44,257 nt of DNA from Bacillus hominis (GTDB lineage Bacteria > Bacillota > Bacilli > Bacillales > Bacillaceae_G), in assembly GCF_018332515.1 (NCBI RefSeq), contig NZ_BOQD01000003.1, positions 1-44,257 on the forward strand, in the 5' to 3' direction. Shown here piece after piece: positions 1 to 14,200 of the stretch. The notes below the pieces were generated by a model, which did no database searches, was not told where the DNA came from, and worked only from the letters and a program-made list of their open reading frames with translations. A program made the position numbers and the translations under genes. The number at the start of each line of letters is the position of its first letter. The stretch's first letter is position 1.

Positions 1-156
1 ATCCGCATTTTCCTGACGCTACCCCTATATTAGGTTGCGCATGCATTGCTAAAATAGGATTAAGCCGGGTAAGATATAATTATTTTTCTAAATAGTCTAC
101 TTTATAATTATTTAATCCGTATATTTTGTTTTTAGGGATAATGATTTTGTTTAGTG

Positions 157-351
157 TTATACATATTTCTTTTCTACTGTATAAACCTTGTCTCCTCCAT
201 GAATAATAAACAAGGGATCTAATTTAGCTGCTCTTTGTAATAAAAGTTCGAATTCACCACCCATCTTAAAACAGCTACCTTCAGGTCCGTTGCATCTGCT
301 GTCTTCAAAAAACACAAAATTAAATTTATTCTTACAGTGTAATTTTTTCAT
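157..351 (-). pseudogene. Remnant of a calcineurin-like metallophosphoesterase, N-terminal part only
   Basis: The 64-codon frame reads like the start of a Bacillus metallophosphoesterase. It has FVFFEDSR where the family usually has a GDSR-type metal motif, then AAKLDPLFIIHGGD, which fits the second metal-binding block (GGD). The frame stops shortly after EKKY. Family members run to several hundred residues and carry further Asn and His ligands, none of which are present here. The G to E change in the first motif and the truncation both suggest decay rather than a small functional protein. The family assignment rests on motif memory alone and is moderately secure; the non-functional status is inferred from length. 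Confidence 0.45.
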
Positions 352-744
352 TCATTCTTTCAGTAAATATTCTGAACGTCCATGTAGTGTCATAAACATC
401 TTTTCCTTTCATAAAAATCAATAATCTATCTTTTTAATTACATGAAGATTAATTGTTAAGTTAATCAAAAAAATAAAGGTTCTATAATGAATCTTGAGAA
501 GCAAAAATAATTGAAATCATTTGAGTATAGAGATGAAAAACTTAGATGTTGGGAACTTGTTTTTTGTGGCATCTTCAACCAGTGATGTATAGGTGCATCT
601 TCTATGCCTCGAGATATCGCTATCCAAACTTTCTTTTCACACAGTGGGCTTATTTGGATTTTAAGTGATTTGATATGAGATTTATTGTGTTAGCGCCTTT
701 ACTAATTTTTATTGTATATAAGATAAAATGAAGGAATGGTGGAA
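352..744. other. Non-coding stretch upstream of the GerC-like gene
   Basis: I see no convincing gene here. The segment is AT-rich and should contain the promoter of the lipoprotein gene that follows, but I cannot name a -35/-10 pair or a sporulation sigma site with confidence. Confidence 0.4.
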
Positions 745-1905
745 ATGAAATGTCTTTTTAAAGTTATAACAATTGCGCTTATAGCTGGGGCTATCAGCGG
801 TTGCTCTGAGTTAGCGGAGATAGAAGAAAGAGGCTTTGTAGTAGGTGCCGCTTACGATATTGTTAAGGAAAAGAAATCTAATCCAATTATGAAAGGGACG
901 TATCAAATGGTACTTCCCAGTAAGTTAACGCAAGAAGGTGGAAAAGGCGCAGGGAATAATTATATTGATGTGAGTGCAAAAGGAGATAGTGTGTTTGAAC
1001 AAATACGAATAATCGCTAAAAAGATTAGTCGTACTTTATTTTTTCCACATATACAAGTAATCATTTTTTCTGAAGAATTACTATCGAATCCAAATGTTTT
1101 ACAAAATACGTTAGATGTATACATTCGAGATCATGAAATGAGAAGAAATATTCGTCTATTTGTTTCTGAGAAAAATGCAGAAGCAATCTTGAAACAAAAT
1201 GCAAAACCAGAAAATTTACCGGCACAGTATATTGATATGCTAGCTGAACACCCTCCTAAAAATGCTCAGATGGTTGAGGCAGCAAGAATTGGTGACGTGC
1301 AGGAAAAGATAATTTCAAACCGAAGTTTTGTACTACCTGTCTTAAAACCTACAAAACAGGGGATAGAAATGGATGGGGCTGCGTTGTTTCGTGGGAAGGA
1401 TAACAAGTGTGTTGGAATGTTAAACGGCGAACAGACAGTGGGAATAAACTTTATAATCGGTGAAAAATTAGGAGGTTATTTTACCATACGTAAAAAGGAC
1501 CAGCTTATTACATATGAAATTCATAAGCTACACCGAAAAATACAGGTATTTACTGAAAATACTACAAAACCGAAGTTTGATATTCATCTATTTCTCGAAG
1601 GTGCTTTAGCGGAGTTGCATTTTAGTGATCATAAAAAATTCATGAATGAAAAACGCTTAACGAAGGATATTTCAAAAGAGGTGGAACAAAGGATTCAAAA
1701 ATCAATAAAGCTTGTTCAAAAAAAATATAAGGTAGATGTATTAGCGTTAGGAGAAGTATATAAGCGGCATAATTATAAAAAATGGAAGAAAATACGTAAG
1801 AATTGGGATCAAGGCGAAAATTATTTTAGTGATGCCCAAATTAATGTTCATGTTCATTCAATAATTGAACATTCAGGTTCAGCTTTACCCAAGAAAGTAA
1901 AATGA
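745..1905 (+). CDS. Ger(x)C family spore germination lipoprotein (orphan C subunit)
   Basis: GerC proteins are the lipoprotein subunit of GerA-type nutrient germinant receptors in the spore inner membrane, working with an A and a B membrane subunit. Here residues 1-20 form a lipoprotein signal with the lipobox AISGC, so Cys20 would be lipidated. It is followed by the family-typical stretch with [13 protein letters not shown], and the length of 386 residues is normal. I prefer the ATG at 745 over 736: AAGGA at 731-735 sits about nine bases before 745 but directly abuts 736. No A or B subunit gene follows; the next gene is on the other strand. The protein must therefore act with receptor subunits encoded elsewhere, or be a leftover of a broken operon. 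Family call good, function inferred. Confidence 0.85.
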   Translation: MKCLFKVITIALIAGAISGCSELAEIEERGFVVGAAYDIVKEKKSNPIMKGTYQMVLPSKLTQEGGKGAGNNYIDVSAKGDSVFEQIRIIAKKISRTLFFPHIQVIIFSEELLSNPNVLQNTLDVYIRDHEMRRNIRLFVSEKNAEAILKQNAKPENLPAQYIDMLAEHPPKNAQMVEAARIGDVQEKIISNRSFVLPVLKPTKQGIEMDGAALFRGKDNKCVGMLNGEQTVGINFIIGEKLGGYFTIRKKDQLITYEIHKLHRKIQVFTENTTKPKFDIHLFLEGALAELHFSDHKKFMNEKRLTKDISKEVEQRIQKSIKLVQKKYKVDVLALGEVYKRHNYKKWKKIRKNWDQGENYFSDAQINVHVHSIIEHSGSALPKKVK

Positions 1906-2176
1906 GTTAATTTGATTGGTTACCGAATTAGATATTAGCTGCCAAATATCAATACTAGCTATACCCCGTATTATATATTTTATTTTCATAACTTCGATTG
2001 CTTCATATACATTACCTGTATTTCTTACATAAATTATATAAGTGAACAAGCTTTTACACTTTTCTTTCAATTTCACCTTTTACTTTTCTTAATATTTTCT
2101 TTTCAACTAAAAAATTGACTGAATAATTTTTTATCAGAGGTTTGAAATAGATTAAGTAACTAGAGGTACCATGTCA

Positions 2177-2219
2177 AAAAAGCTTGTAATTTGGATAACA
2201 TCCAAATTACAAGCTTTTT
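2177..2219 (-). terminator. Rho-independent terminator of the DUF11 gene
   Basis: A perfect 20-base-pair stem (2177-2196 with 2200-2219) has a three-base loop, and runs of A and T flank both sides. It lies 14-57 bases past the stop of the minus-strand DUF11 gene and could also stop rightward transcription from the GerC-like gene. Nothing else recognisable lies between 1906 and 2232. Confidence 0.85.
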
Positions 2220-2232
2220 ATTTTTTATTTAA

Positions 2233-5200
2233 TTACTGCCACCAAATCCAAGCCCAAAGGTAATTTCTTATATTTCGAGGAGTAATGCGAATGAAGCGTT
2301 CACCGTCAAAGAAGCAATTTAAATTTGGAAGTGTTTCATCTGGATTTTCTGGAACAAAGGTGACGATGTTCTCGTTACTTGTAACGGTTACTGTAATTGG
2401 TGGATCGGTAGGCGAGACTTGAAGTTGTAACGAAATATTGGCCGTATTTTTAAACTCATTATTAACAGGTGGACTTATTACTTGTACTGTGAATAACACG
2501 ATAATTGTTTCGTTTGGCTCTAAATTAGTGGCAACTAGGAAACCGATATTCGGATTCGCTAGTGGAGAGCGTTCACCGTTAATAAAGACAGTGCCGTTTA
2601 TAAATTGTAAACCTGCTGGAATAGTATCTTGTAACGAAATATTTGAGAGTGAAATTTTGGAAGTATTTGTAATGCGTACCGTGTAATCAAAATATTGATT
2701 TAAATAAGCTGAGCTGACGGAAGCATTTTTCGTGACTGTTGTAGTTATAAATTGAACTGGTATACGAACAATATTTGAATTAACAATGAAAGTAATAATT
2801 GGATCCTGTGGTGTCAATTGAAAAGCAGCGGTAACTGTTGCAGAATTTATAATTGTACTGTTTGAAGGAATAGAAGTTACGAGGACTTGAAATGTTATAG
2901 TTGCTACTGTACCTGCAGATAAAGAACCAATATTAATACCAGTGTCTGGACGAACATTTGGAACCGAAGTACCGTTAATAGTTACGCTGTTTTCTATAAA
3001 TGTTGTACCAGCTGGAATTGTGTCTATAACAGAAGTACTAATTGTCGGAATTGTGGAATCATTAAATACCTCTAATGTGAATGTAATAACATCTCCTATA
3101 ACGACGATAGATTTGTCTGCTGTTTTCTCAATGTTAATTATTGGCTCGATTAATGTTGTTGTAACGGTATTTGTTTGCTTTGTAATTGTAATAGGTGGTT
3201 CATCTGGATCAATGATAACGGTATAGGAAACAGTAGCATCGTTATTAATTGTAGGTTGAAGAGTAGAAGAAGATATTGTCACTTGGAACGTAATAATGAC
3301 AGAGTCATTATGAGCAAGATTTCCTAACGTAATACCATTTTCCGGATTCTCATTAGGCTGATTGATTCCGTTAATCGTAACACTACCAGCAACAAAAGTC
3401 GTATCTATTGGTATGGTGTCTATAACAAGAAGGTCTTCAATCGTTACATTACCGCTATTCATAATCGTAATTGTATACGTTAAAGTTTGAGCAGGTAAGG
3501 CATTCGTTACATCAACAGATTTTATGGCAATGACATTATCATTTTGGACAGTAGTTGTGACGGTATTTGTTGTAGTCGTATTTGTAACGGGTACGTTATT
3601 TGGGTTGACTATATAGTTAAAAGTAGTAATTGCGTTGTTGTTTAGTTCATTTGGTGTTGGAATAGTAGTCACAGTTACTTGGAATGAAACGATAGCATCT
3701 CCATCTACAATTATAGTACCAATTGGTATGCCGCTTACTGGATTCACTCCTGGAAGAGTTTCTCCGTTTACAATGACGCTATTTTCTATAAACGTAGTAC
3801 CTTGAGGAATAATATCTTGAATGATTACATCATTTACTGCAACATTACCGGTTTGATTTAGTGTAATCGTATACGTTAACGCATCACCAACCGTTGCAAA
3901 TGCAAGGTCAACAGTTTTATTACTATTCAAAGTCGCATGATTAATTGTTGTTACGGCAGCTGATGAAATAATAGTTTCGGTAATAGGCGGCTGGTTTGGT
4001 AACGTGTATTGGTATTCAATTGTACTCGTATTAGAGATTGGATTTGTTTGCGGAATTGAAGTAACCCGTACTTGGAATAGAATAGTTGCTGTCGTATTAG
4101 GCGGAATGTTATCAAGTTGTATCCCGCTAAGTGGATTATCATTTGGACGAGCGCTTCCATTCACAATAACACTATTCTCTATAAAGCTCGTATTTGCTGG
4201 GATGATATCTGTAACGATAATATTTTCCACTTGTATATTCCCATTGTTTGTGATGGAAATAGTGTAAGGGATAATCGTTTGTAGGTCAGCGTATTGGATA
4301 GGCGTTGTTTTTGTTGCAATTATATTAGCAGAAATAACTTCAGTGAAGGTAATATTACTAGTTGATATTTGTTCTTCGCTATTAATTGTATAACGAGAAG
4401 TGGATTGATTTTGAATACGACCACTAGCTGGAAGCGCTACGACAGTAACAGAAAATGTGACTGGGATAGAAATGTTAGGAGCAATCGTTCCTAACAATAT
4501 ACCGGTACTTGGATTGGCATTAAGCTGCGGAATGTTATTTACTAAAACGCTACCGTCTATAAAGGTTGTTCCACCAGGAATATTGTCTGTAAATACAAGA
4601 GCAGTAGCATCCGTATTCCCTGTATTTGTTAAAGTTGTTGTATAAGTTAAAACATCACCAATTGTTACAGAAGTCAAATCAACAGTTTTAAGTGAAACGA
4701 TATCAGCATCATTAATTTGAACGAAAGTAGTGTTGGAAGTAGTCGATTTTTGAATTGGTGCAAAGTCAGGGTTGAAAATAAAGTCGTAGACGATGTTTGC
4801 AGTATTAGGTGTTGGGTTTGCAGCAGGTAAATTCGTAACCGAAACTTGGAATGTTATTGTAGCTACTTGACCTGATGTGATATTCGGGATGGAAAAGCCG
4901 ATATTCGGATCTGCTGCAGGAAGTACAGTGTTGTTAACTGTTACACTCCCCGAAATAAATACTGTTCCATCTTCTATAATATCAGTAAAAAAGATGGAGT
5001 TAGTTGTAGTGGATCCGTTATTTTGAATGAGTACTGTATATTCAATAGTTTCATCAATATTAGCTAATACTGTATTAGCGGATTTTGTAGCGATAAGAAT
5101 GGCATCAATAAATTGTATATTTGTAGTATTGGAAGATGTCGTTTCTGAAATTGGTGGTAAGCTTTGGTCTGGCTGATACTCATAGTGGATGACGGCGATA

Positions 5201-8200
5201 TTATTCATGTTATTTTGAGAAGGTATCGAGTCTACATTTACTTGGAATGTAACGATAATTGTATTGTTTGGAAGGATAATATTAAGTGAGATTCCGGTAC
5301 TTGGATTTTCGTTAGGTCTTGGTATGCCATCTACAAGAATGCTATCTGGAACGAATGTGGTGCCAGCAGCGATTGCGTCAATTAGGAGAGTATTTGTAAT
5401 AGGTACTGTACCAGCATTTGTAACTGCGATGGTATATGTGATAATTTGACCGATGCGTGTAATGGATCTGTTAGCAGATTTAATTGCACTAACATTTGCT
5501 GTACGGACTTCCGTGTTTACTGTATTTGATAATGATCTACGCTGAATAATTGGAGAACTAGGGTCAATTTGGTATTCATATGAAGTGTCTGAGATGTTAA
5601 TGACTGTATTGTCTTCAGGTATATTTGTAAGTTGTACTTGGAATGAAATAGTGACTGTTTCATCTGGTTGTATCGTGCCGAGAGTTACTCCATTTTCAGG
5701 ATTCGTACCAGGCTGAATGACATTATTTATTGATAAGCTATCTTCAATGAATATTGTCCCTTCTGGAATGTTGTCAATGAACACCGTATTGTTAGCTGGA
5801 ACCGTTCCGATATTTTGTAGTGTATTTGTGTAGGTAATAAATTGCCCGATGGAGACGAAAGTTACATCTGCGCTTTTAACGGAAATAATATTCGCATTTT
5901 GAAGTGATGTTGTAACAATGTTAGAATTTGCAGAGCGATTCACTGGTGGAGCTGTAGGAATACTTATATATTGGTAAGTTACTGAAGATTGATTTACAAT
6001 TTCGGTTTCAGTAGGTGGATTATTTGTTTGTACTTGAAATAGTATTGTTTTGGAACTGTTTGGTGGAATCTTTCCAATTGGTATTCCGTTTTCGGGATTT
6101 GCATCAGGCTGAAGTACACCGTTAATTGTGACACTGTCGAGAACGAATGTAGTCCCAACTGGAATCGAATCTGTAAAAATAATATTTATTGCGTCAACAT
6201 TGCCGCTATTTTTCACTTCAGAAATATAAAGTATAGTTCCGCCAATATCTACAGTTATTGGATTGGACGTTTTTGTAATTGTTAATTGTGCTTGCACGAA
6301 ATTTGTAATGACAATATTACTTGTAGATGTTTCAGTAATAGGCGGTTGCCCTGGATCTGGTTGAATTGTATATGTTGTATTAGATTGATTTGTAATCGAT
6401 TGTTGCGAGAATGGATCGTTAATAAGAACTTGGAAAGCAATAAGGTGAGTAGCGTTTGCTGCTAGGTTAGGCAAAGTAACACCTACATTTGGATTGGCAC
6501 CAAGTATAGTTGTTCCGTTAAGTGTAAAACTATTGTCTACGAATGTAGTCCCTTCTGGAAGCGTATCTGAAAATATGAGATTCGTAGCTGGAATATTTCC
6601 GGTATTTTCTAGCGTTATCGTATAGGTCAAAATATCACCTGTTGTTGCTTGTTGTGCATTGACTGCTTTTAAAGAAAGAACATTCGCATCCGAAATTTGT
6701 GTGAAAGCTGGATTAGACGTAATTGTTCGAGAGATGATAGGAGCAGTTGGATCAGCGATAAAAGTATAGTCAATACGAGCTATATTAGAAATTGGATTCA
6801 CGCTTGGAATGGATTGAACGATAACTTGGAATGTGACGGTGACGATTTCCGAAGGTGCAATGGAGTTTAATGAGATCCCTACGTTTGGATCAGTACCTGG
6901 AGCTGAAACACCATTAATGGTCACACTATCCGGAATAAATGCAGTTCCCTCTGGGACCAAATCTGTTAAAGTAACTGTATTTGCAGTTGTATTCCCGTTA
7001 TTTTGAACGACTACAGTGTAAGTGATTGTACCGTCAGTAGACTGTACGAGGGAATCTGTATTTTTAATTACAGATAGTGATGCATCAACGACAGCTGTAT
7101 TAACCGTATTAGATGAAGATGTTGCTGTAACTGGAGGTTGACTTGGATCGACAATATATGTGTAACTTGTAAGTGCTTGATTTATAATTGCTCCTTGTGG
7201 CGGAATAGAGTTTGCAAGAAATTGGAACGTAATTGTAGCAGAATCACCTGGTGCGATAATGCCAACTGGAATACCGAGAGTTGGACTTGCATCTGGAAGT
7301 GAAATTCCGTTAAGCGTAACACTATTGGGAACAAATAATGCCCCTTCAGGAACACCGTTAATGAGTAATACCGAGTTTGCAGGGAAGTTTCCAGTGTTTG
7401 TTAATGTTGCTGTATACGTAATTATATCTCCGATAGATACAATTGTTCGATTTGCTTCTAAAACCGTTGTAACAGTAGCATTATTAATTTGTGTAGAAGC
7501 ACTATTAGAAGTAATTGTGCCTGTAACAGGAGGAGAAGTCGGATCAACAAGAAATTCGTATTGAACGGATGCAACGTTTGTAATTGGGTTTGAAGGCGGA
7601 GTAGATGTAACTATGACTTGGAAAGTAACGGTTAAGGAACTGTTCGTACTAACGGTTCCGATATTAACTCCGTTATTTGGATTTGCACCTGGAATGGTAC
7701 TTCCATTTACGGCAAAACTATTTTCAATAAAGGTCGTTCCAGCTGGAATGAGGTCTGAGAAATTTACATTCGTAGCGTTTGTACTGCCGCTATTTTGTAT
7801 TAAAACTGTATAAGTGATCGTGTCTCCAATATTCGCAAAGGCTGTACTAGCAGTTTTTACAGCTGAAAGTATTGCTGAATGAATAGAAGTAACGAAGACG
7901 TTCGTTTCCACATTGCCAGGCTGAGCCTGTAATGCATTGCCTACGTTATATTGGAAGTTAACAAATGCTAAGTTTTGGAGTTCAGGTGTGAATGTTGATG
8001 GATTGCTTACGATTTGAACTTGGAATATGATTGTTACAGTTTGATTTGGAATGATCGTATTTATGCCAATACCGCTGGTAATAGAAGTGGATGGTAATGG
8101 AGTGCCATCAACAATAACGGATCCGGCAACAAATTGTGTCCACGATGGTATCGGGTCTGAGAAAATAACGTTATTGGCAGGGATATTTCCAGTATTCGTA

Positions 8201-11200
8201 ATTGTAGTTGTATACGTAATTGTATCACCAATCGTTGCAAAAGCTTTATCACCGATTTTAGTAGTAGTTAAAATAGCACTTTCAATTGTTGTGATAACAC
8301 TATTTGAAGTAATGTTTTTTGAAACAGGAGGATTATCTGGATTAACGATATGCTGAAAGCTAACGCTAGCTTGATTCGTAATTGGATTAATAGCCGGGAT
8401 TTCATTTGAAGTAATATGAAATTCTACAATGGCAGATTCGTTTGGCGCGATATCACCAATTGGGACACCTGTAATGGTGTTTGCATTTTCGATAATAGTT
8501 CCATTAAGTGTAAAACTATTTGGTTCAAAGGAAGTTCCGTCTGGAATAACGTCGGTAAAAATAACATTCGTTGCATTAACATTTCCGCTATTTGTAATTG
8601 TAACGGAGTAGATGATATCTTGCCCAATATCTACTGTTGACACATTTGAATTTTTTTGTGCAGTAAGAATAGCACTATTAATTTGTGTTGTCGTTGTATT
8701 AGATTGATTGGAAGTTGTAATAGGTGACTGGTCTGGATCAACAATATAACGATAAGTGGTAAGAGCTGAATTAGAAATAGGGTTGTTGATTGGTAGGGTT
8801 GTAACGGTAGCTTGGAATGTGATAATTGCTGCAGTACCACCGTTAATTGAACCGATATTTACACCAGTAGATAAATCAGCATTTGGAATGGTTTGCCCAT
8901 TAACTGTGAAACTGTTTGGAACAAAAGTTAAATTGCTATCAAGCGTATCGATAACGGTAACATCAGTTGCAGTCACATTCCCTGTATTCGGGAGGTTAAG
9001 TGTAAATGTTATTGTATTACCAACATCCGCAAAAGTAAGATCTGTTGTTTTTGTACTTATAATATTCGCGTTGTTTATTTGAAGAAGCGTAGTGTTGGAA
9101 GTAGCCGCACTTAATACTGGAGGATTAACAGGATCAACAGTAAACTCATATGTTGTTGATGCTGTATTTGGTGCTGGATTAATAGGGGGAATGCTGTTCA
9201 CTGTAACTTGAAAGACGATACTATATATTTCATTAGGCGGAAGTGTTGCAAGTAATACACCTGTATTTGGATTCGCGTCAGGTTGTAAAACACCATCGAC
9301 AGTTAATGTGTTAGGAACAAATGTGACTCCATTTGGTAATACATCTGTGAATACAATATTAGTTGCATCTGTATTTCCTATATTCGAAATAGAAGTAGTG
9401 TAAAAAGCAGTTTGCCCGATATCTGCAAAGGATACACTTTCATTTTTCGTCATGGATAATAGTGCTTCTTTAATTTGCGTTGAAACAGGATTGCTAATTG
9501 AAGTTTCTGCATCAGGCGGTGAGACTAATTGGTACGATGTTGATGAGAAATTTACAATGGGGTTTTCAGTTGGTAATGACGTTACAGTAACTTGGAACGA
9601 AATTGTTACTGTAGTCCCAGCTGTTATAGTTCCGATATTTACACCGTTCACTGGATTTGCACCACTTTGAAGAATTCCATTAATAGAAAATGTGTCTGCA
9701 ATAAATGCTGTTCCGCTCGGTACGGTATCTGTGAATATAACATTTTGCGCAGATGAGTTTCCATTGTTTGTTAAAGCGACAGTATAAGTGAGTGTGTCTC
9801 CAATACGACTAAAGGATTTATCGACTTGTTTTAATGAAAGAATGGTAGCTGTATTAATCGTAGTGAACACTGTGTTTGAAGTAACGGTCCTTGAAACAAT
9901 AGGGGCATTAGGATCAGCGATAAATGTGTAAGAAGCAGTAGCGGAATTGGCAATAGGATTTTGGGCTGGTGTAGAAGTAGCGGTAACTTGAAATGCTATA
10001 GATATTGAGCTGTTAGGAGCAATTAATCCAATTGTAATACCTGTATTAGGGTTGAGCCCGATTTGTGTGATGCCATCTATTGTAACGCTATCAGTTATAA
10101 ACGTCGTACCATCTGGTATGAGGTCAGTGAAAGTAATATTCGTAGCGTTTGTATTACCGCTATTCGTTAAAATTGTCGTATAGGTAATGGTATCACCTAG
10201 TGTTACAAGTGTTTGATCTACAGATTTCACCATCGTTATCATAGCATCTAGTACCGGGTTTGTAACGATATTTGTTGAAATAGAAGTTGTAATAGGAGTT
10301 CCGTTTGGATCGACAGTATAAGAATATAAAATTGTGTCATTACCCATAATCGAATTTGAAGGGGGAACAGAAATAACATTTACTTGGAAAGTAACAGTTA
10401 CTGTTTCACCCGGTGCGATATTTGGTATAGTTACTCCCAGTGCTGGTTGTGCACCAGACTGCTGAACGCCATTTATCGTGAATGAATTTGGTATAAAGGT
10501 AATGCTAGCTGGAATAGCGCTTGTGAAAGTAATATTCGTAGCGGCTGTATTTCCTGTATTTGTAATAGTAGTTGTATACGTAATCGTATCTCCAACTGAA
10601 ACGATAGATTTATCAGCACTTTTTTGGGTTGTTAAAATTGCACTATTAATAGTTGTCGAAACAGCATTAGATACATTCATTTGTGATACGGAAGGTTGGC
10701 TAGGGTCGACCACATGTGAAAATTGTACAGAACTAGAATTAGAAATTGGATTTATACTTGGAATATTTGTAACAAGTACGTTGAGAGTAATCACAGCCGT
10801 TCCGTTTGGATTTATATTTCCAATCTGAATCCCGTTAGCTGGATTTCCGATCTGCTGTGTACCAGAATCGTTTGTAAGAGTGCCAGATATGAATGTCGTT
10901 CCGTCAGGTAAAATATCTGTGAAAATTATATTTTGTGAAGTAACATTTCCAGGGTTACTTAATGTAATCGTATAAGAAATTGTATCGCCAATTGTTGCGA
11001 AAGTTTTATCTACAGATTTAACAAGTGTAATTTCTCCGGAATTTATTTGTGTCGAAACCGGATTGGATGTCGTACTTCTTGAAACGAGTGGTAAATTAGG
11101 TCCTGTCATAAATTGATAATCAATAGAAGCGCCATTTACAACTGGTGAGTTTGGCCCCCCAGGTCCAATTGTGAAAATTGGATTTGGAATGCTAACTACT

Positions 11201-14200
11201 TGCACGCGGAAGGTAATGTTTGTAAAATCTCCTGCAATAATATCCCCAATTGGTACCCCATTCGCTGGATTTACCCCAGGTAATAAAACCCCGCCTACTC
11301 GAACGCTATCCGCTATAAACACTGTATTATTTGGAATCGGATCTGTAAAAATGATATTCGTAGCAGTTGTGTTTCCTATATTCTCCAATAAAACAGTATA
11401 CGTTAAAAATGAATTTCCAGGTGCTACGTCAGAAAATAGTCGATCCACACTTTTCGTTGCTTGAATAATCGCTTCGTTAATTTGAACTAAAGTTGGATTA
11501 CTTGTAGCTGTTTCTGTCACCGGCGGCTGGGTAGGATCAACAATGATCGAGTATGTCGTGCTAGACTGGTTCAAAGTTGGATTTGTAACTGGTATTGAGC
11601 CAACGATAGCTTGAAAGCTAATTGTTGTCGTTCCTCCAACTGGAATTGAGTCTAAAGAAATCCCGCTATCTGGTCTAAATCCAAGTTGTGGGATGGTATT
11701 AATTTGTACGCTATCAGGAACGAATGAAAGTTCAGGTGGTAATATATCGATAAAAACAGGTGTGTTTGCGGTAGTATTTCCGCTATTGGTGAGGGTAGTT
11801 GTATACGTAATTGTATCTCCAACAGCAGCAAATGCACTGCTTGCAGTTTTTGTTGCGATAACGGAAGCAGTATTTACTTGTGTAAAAGTTTTATTAGATT
11901 GAACTGTTCGTGAAACTGGCGGTTCATTTATACCTACAATAAAGCTATATTGAAGCGATGATTGGTTTGGGATTGGATTCGGATTTGGGAGTGATGTAAT
12001 GTTTACTTGAAAACTGAGTGTAGCAGATGCATTTGAATTCAAGTTGCCAATATTGATACCATTTTGTGGATTTGCATTAGGAATAGTTGTTCCATTTACC
12101 GTAAAACTGTTTGGAATAAATGATGTACCATTTGGAATTACATCTGTAAAAATAACATTGTTTGCGGTAGTATTACCGGAATTAGTAATGATAGCAGTGA
12201 AAGTCAGTGTATCTCCAATAGTAGCAAATCTTGAATTGACAGTTTTATTTATAGAAAGAGTTGCATCAATAATTGGCGTAACCGTCGTATTCGTAACTGT
12301 ACTACCAACAGCGGGTGATTGGTTTGGATTTACGGTATATTCATAATTTACAAGAGCATTATTTGTTAATGTGCCACTAGGTGGTATCGCTAAAATTTGT
12401 GCTTGAAAAGTAATGAATACAGTATCTCCTGGGGGAATATCTGCTAAGTGAATACCAAGTGATGGATCTAACCCTGGCTGCGGAATATTATCGATAGTTA
12501 CAGAGTTTGGCACAAATGAGGCGCCTGCACCGAGTCCATCTGTTAAAACTGTAGCGCTAGCAGGGATATTCCCTGTGTTCGTAACTGCAATCGTATAAGT
12601 AACGATATCCCCAATTGCAGCTGTCGGTGTATTCACTGACTTCGTAGCGACGATTGTAGCGTTATTAATTTGAGTTGTTATTACGTTACTTAACGCATTG
12701 GCGGACGCTGGAGGTAAGTTAGGATCTATGACATATTGGTACGCTGTATTGCTTTGGTTCGGGATTGGATTTGGACTAGGAATGGAATTTACTATTACTT
12801 GAAATGAGATTGTTGCACTTGTATTAGGGTTTATTGGATCAATTGCAATTCCACTTGCTGGGTTTGTATTAGGAAGTGTATTGCCATTTACTGTTACACT
12901 ATTAGGAATAAATGATGTTCCGTTTGGAATTACATCTGTAAAAATTACATTTGATGCAAGTGTGTTCCCGTTATTCGTTAAAGTAGTTGTATACGTAATA
13001 ATATCATTTACGTTAGCAAAGTGTTTATCTGCCGATTTTACAGCGGCAATCGTAGCGTTATTAATAGTTGTCTGTACGGTGTTAGAGGCCACCATCTGCG
13101 TTACAACTGATTTGGATGCGTCGTATGTGTATTGGAATGTAGTGCTCGATTGATTCGTAATCGGATTTGGACTAGGAATAGTTGGTACAGAAACTTGGAA
13201 TGCAACAGTACGTGATGAATTCGCTCCTATCGTCCCAATTAAAATGCCATTAGCAGGGTTTGCATTTGCTATAGGGACACCGTTAATCGTTACAGTATTA
13301 GGAAGGAAGATGGTACCAGCTGGAATGATATCTGTAAACGTTACGTTAGAAGCAGGGATATTGCCGTTATTTGTTAAAATTGTTGCATACGTTATGACAG
13401 CGCCAACATCAGCGAAATTTGTACTTGTTAGTTTTGTGGCAACAATATTAGCAGTATTAATTTGCGTCGTTACTATATTGCTAGTAGCGTTTCTGACAAC
13501 GGCAGGTAAACTTGGATCTGCGATAAAGCTATATTGAAGTGCAGCGCTATTTTGAACTGGATTTGGTGAAGGTAAACTATTTGCACTTATTTGAAAAACA
13601 ATCGTTGTAAAACCACCTGAAGGAATGGAGCCGACTTGAAGACCGGTACTAGGGTCTGCACCTTGTTGTAAAGTACCACCTATAAAAATACTATTTGGTA
13701 CGATAGTGGAGCCATTAGGGATTATATCGGTAACAATAACATTATTTGCTGTAGTATTGCCAAGATTAGCTAAAGAAATTGTATATGTGATTGGTTGCCC
13801 GACATCGGCGATAGTTAAATCTACTTCTTTGACAATCACTACATTTGCTAAATTAATTTGTGTACTTACAGTGTTACTTACAGATGTTTCTATAGTTGGT
13901 GGATCGCCCGGATTTAGAATAAAGCTATACTGTGTACTAGATGAATTTAATGTTGGATTTTGTGTTGGTAAAGAGGTGACGGTTACTTGATAAGAGACAG
14001 TAAGTGAGCCATTAGCAGCAATGGAAGGTAGTGGAACACCTATATTTGGATCTGCGTTATTTTGAAGTACACCATTAATAAGAAAAGTATTTGGAATAAA
14101 GGTAGTACCGTCTGGATTCGTATCTACGAAAGTAGGGCTATCAGCAGAAACACTTCCTGCATTCGTCAAAGTAACAGTATAAGTTAATATATCCCCTACG

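Noticed and set aside
1885-2076. 63-codon minus-strand frame between the GerC-like and DUF11 genes
   Set aside because: It overlaps the end of the GerC-like gene, has no ribosome binding site and is low complexity in look.
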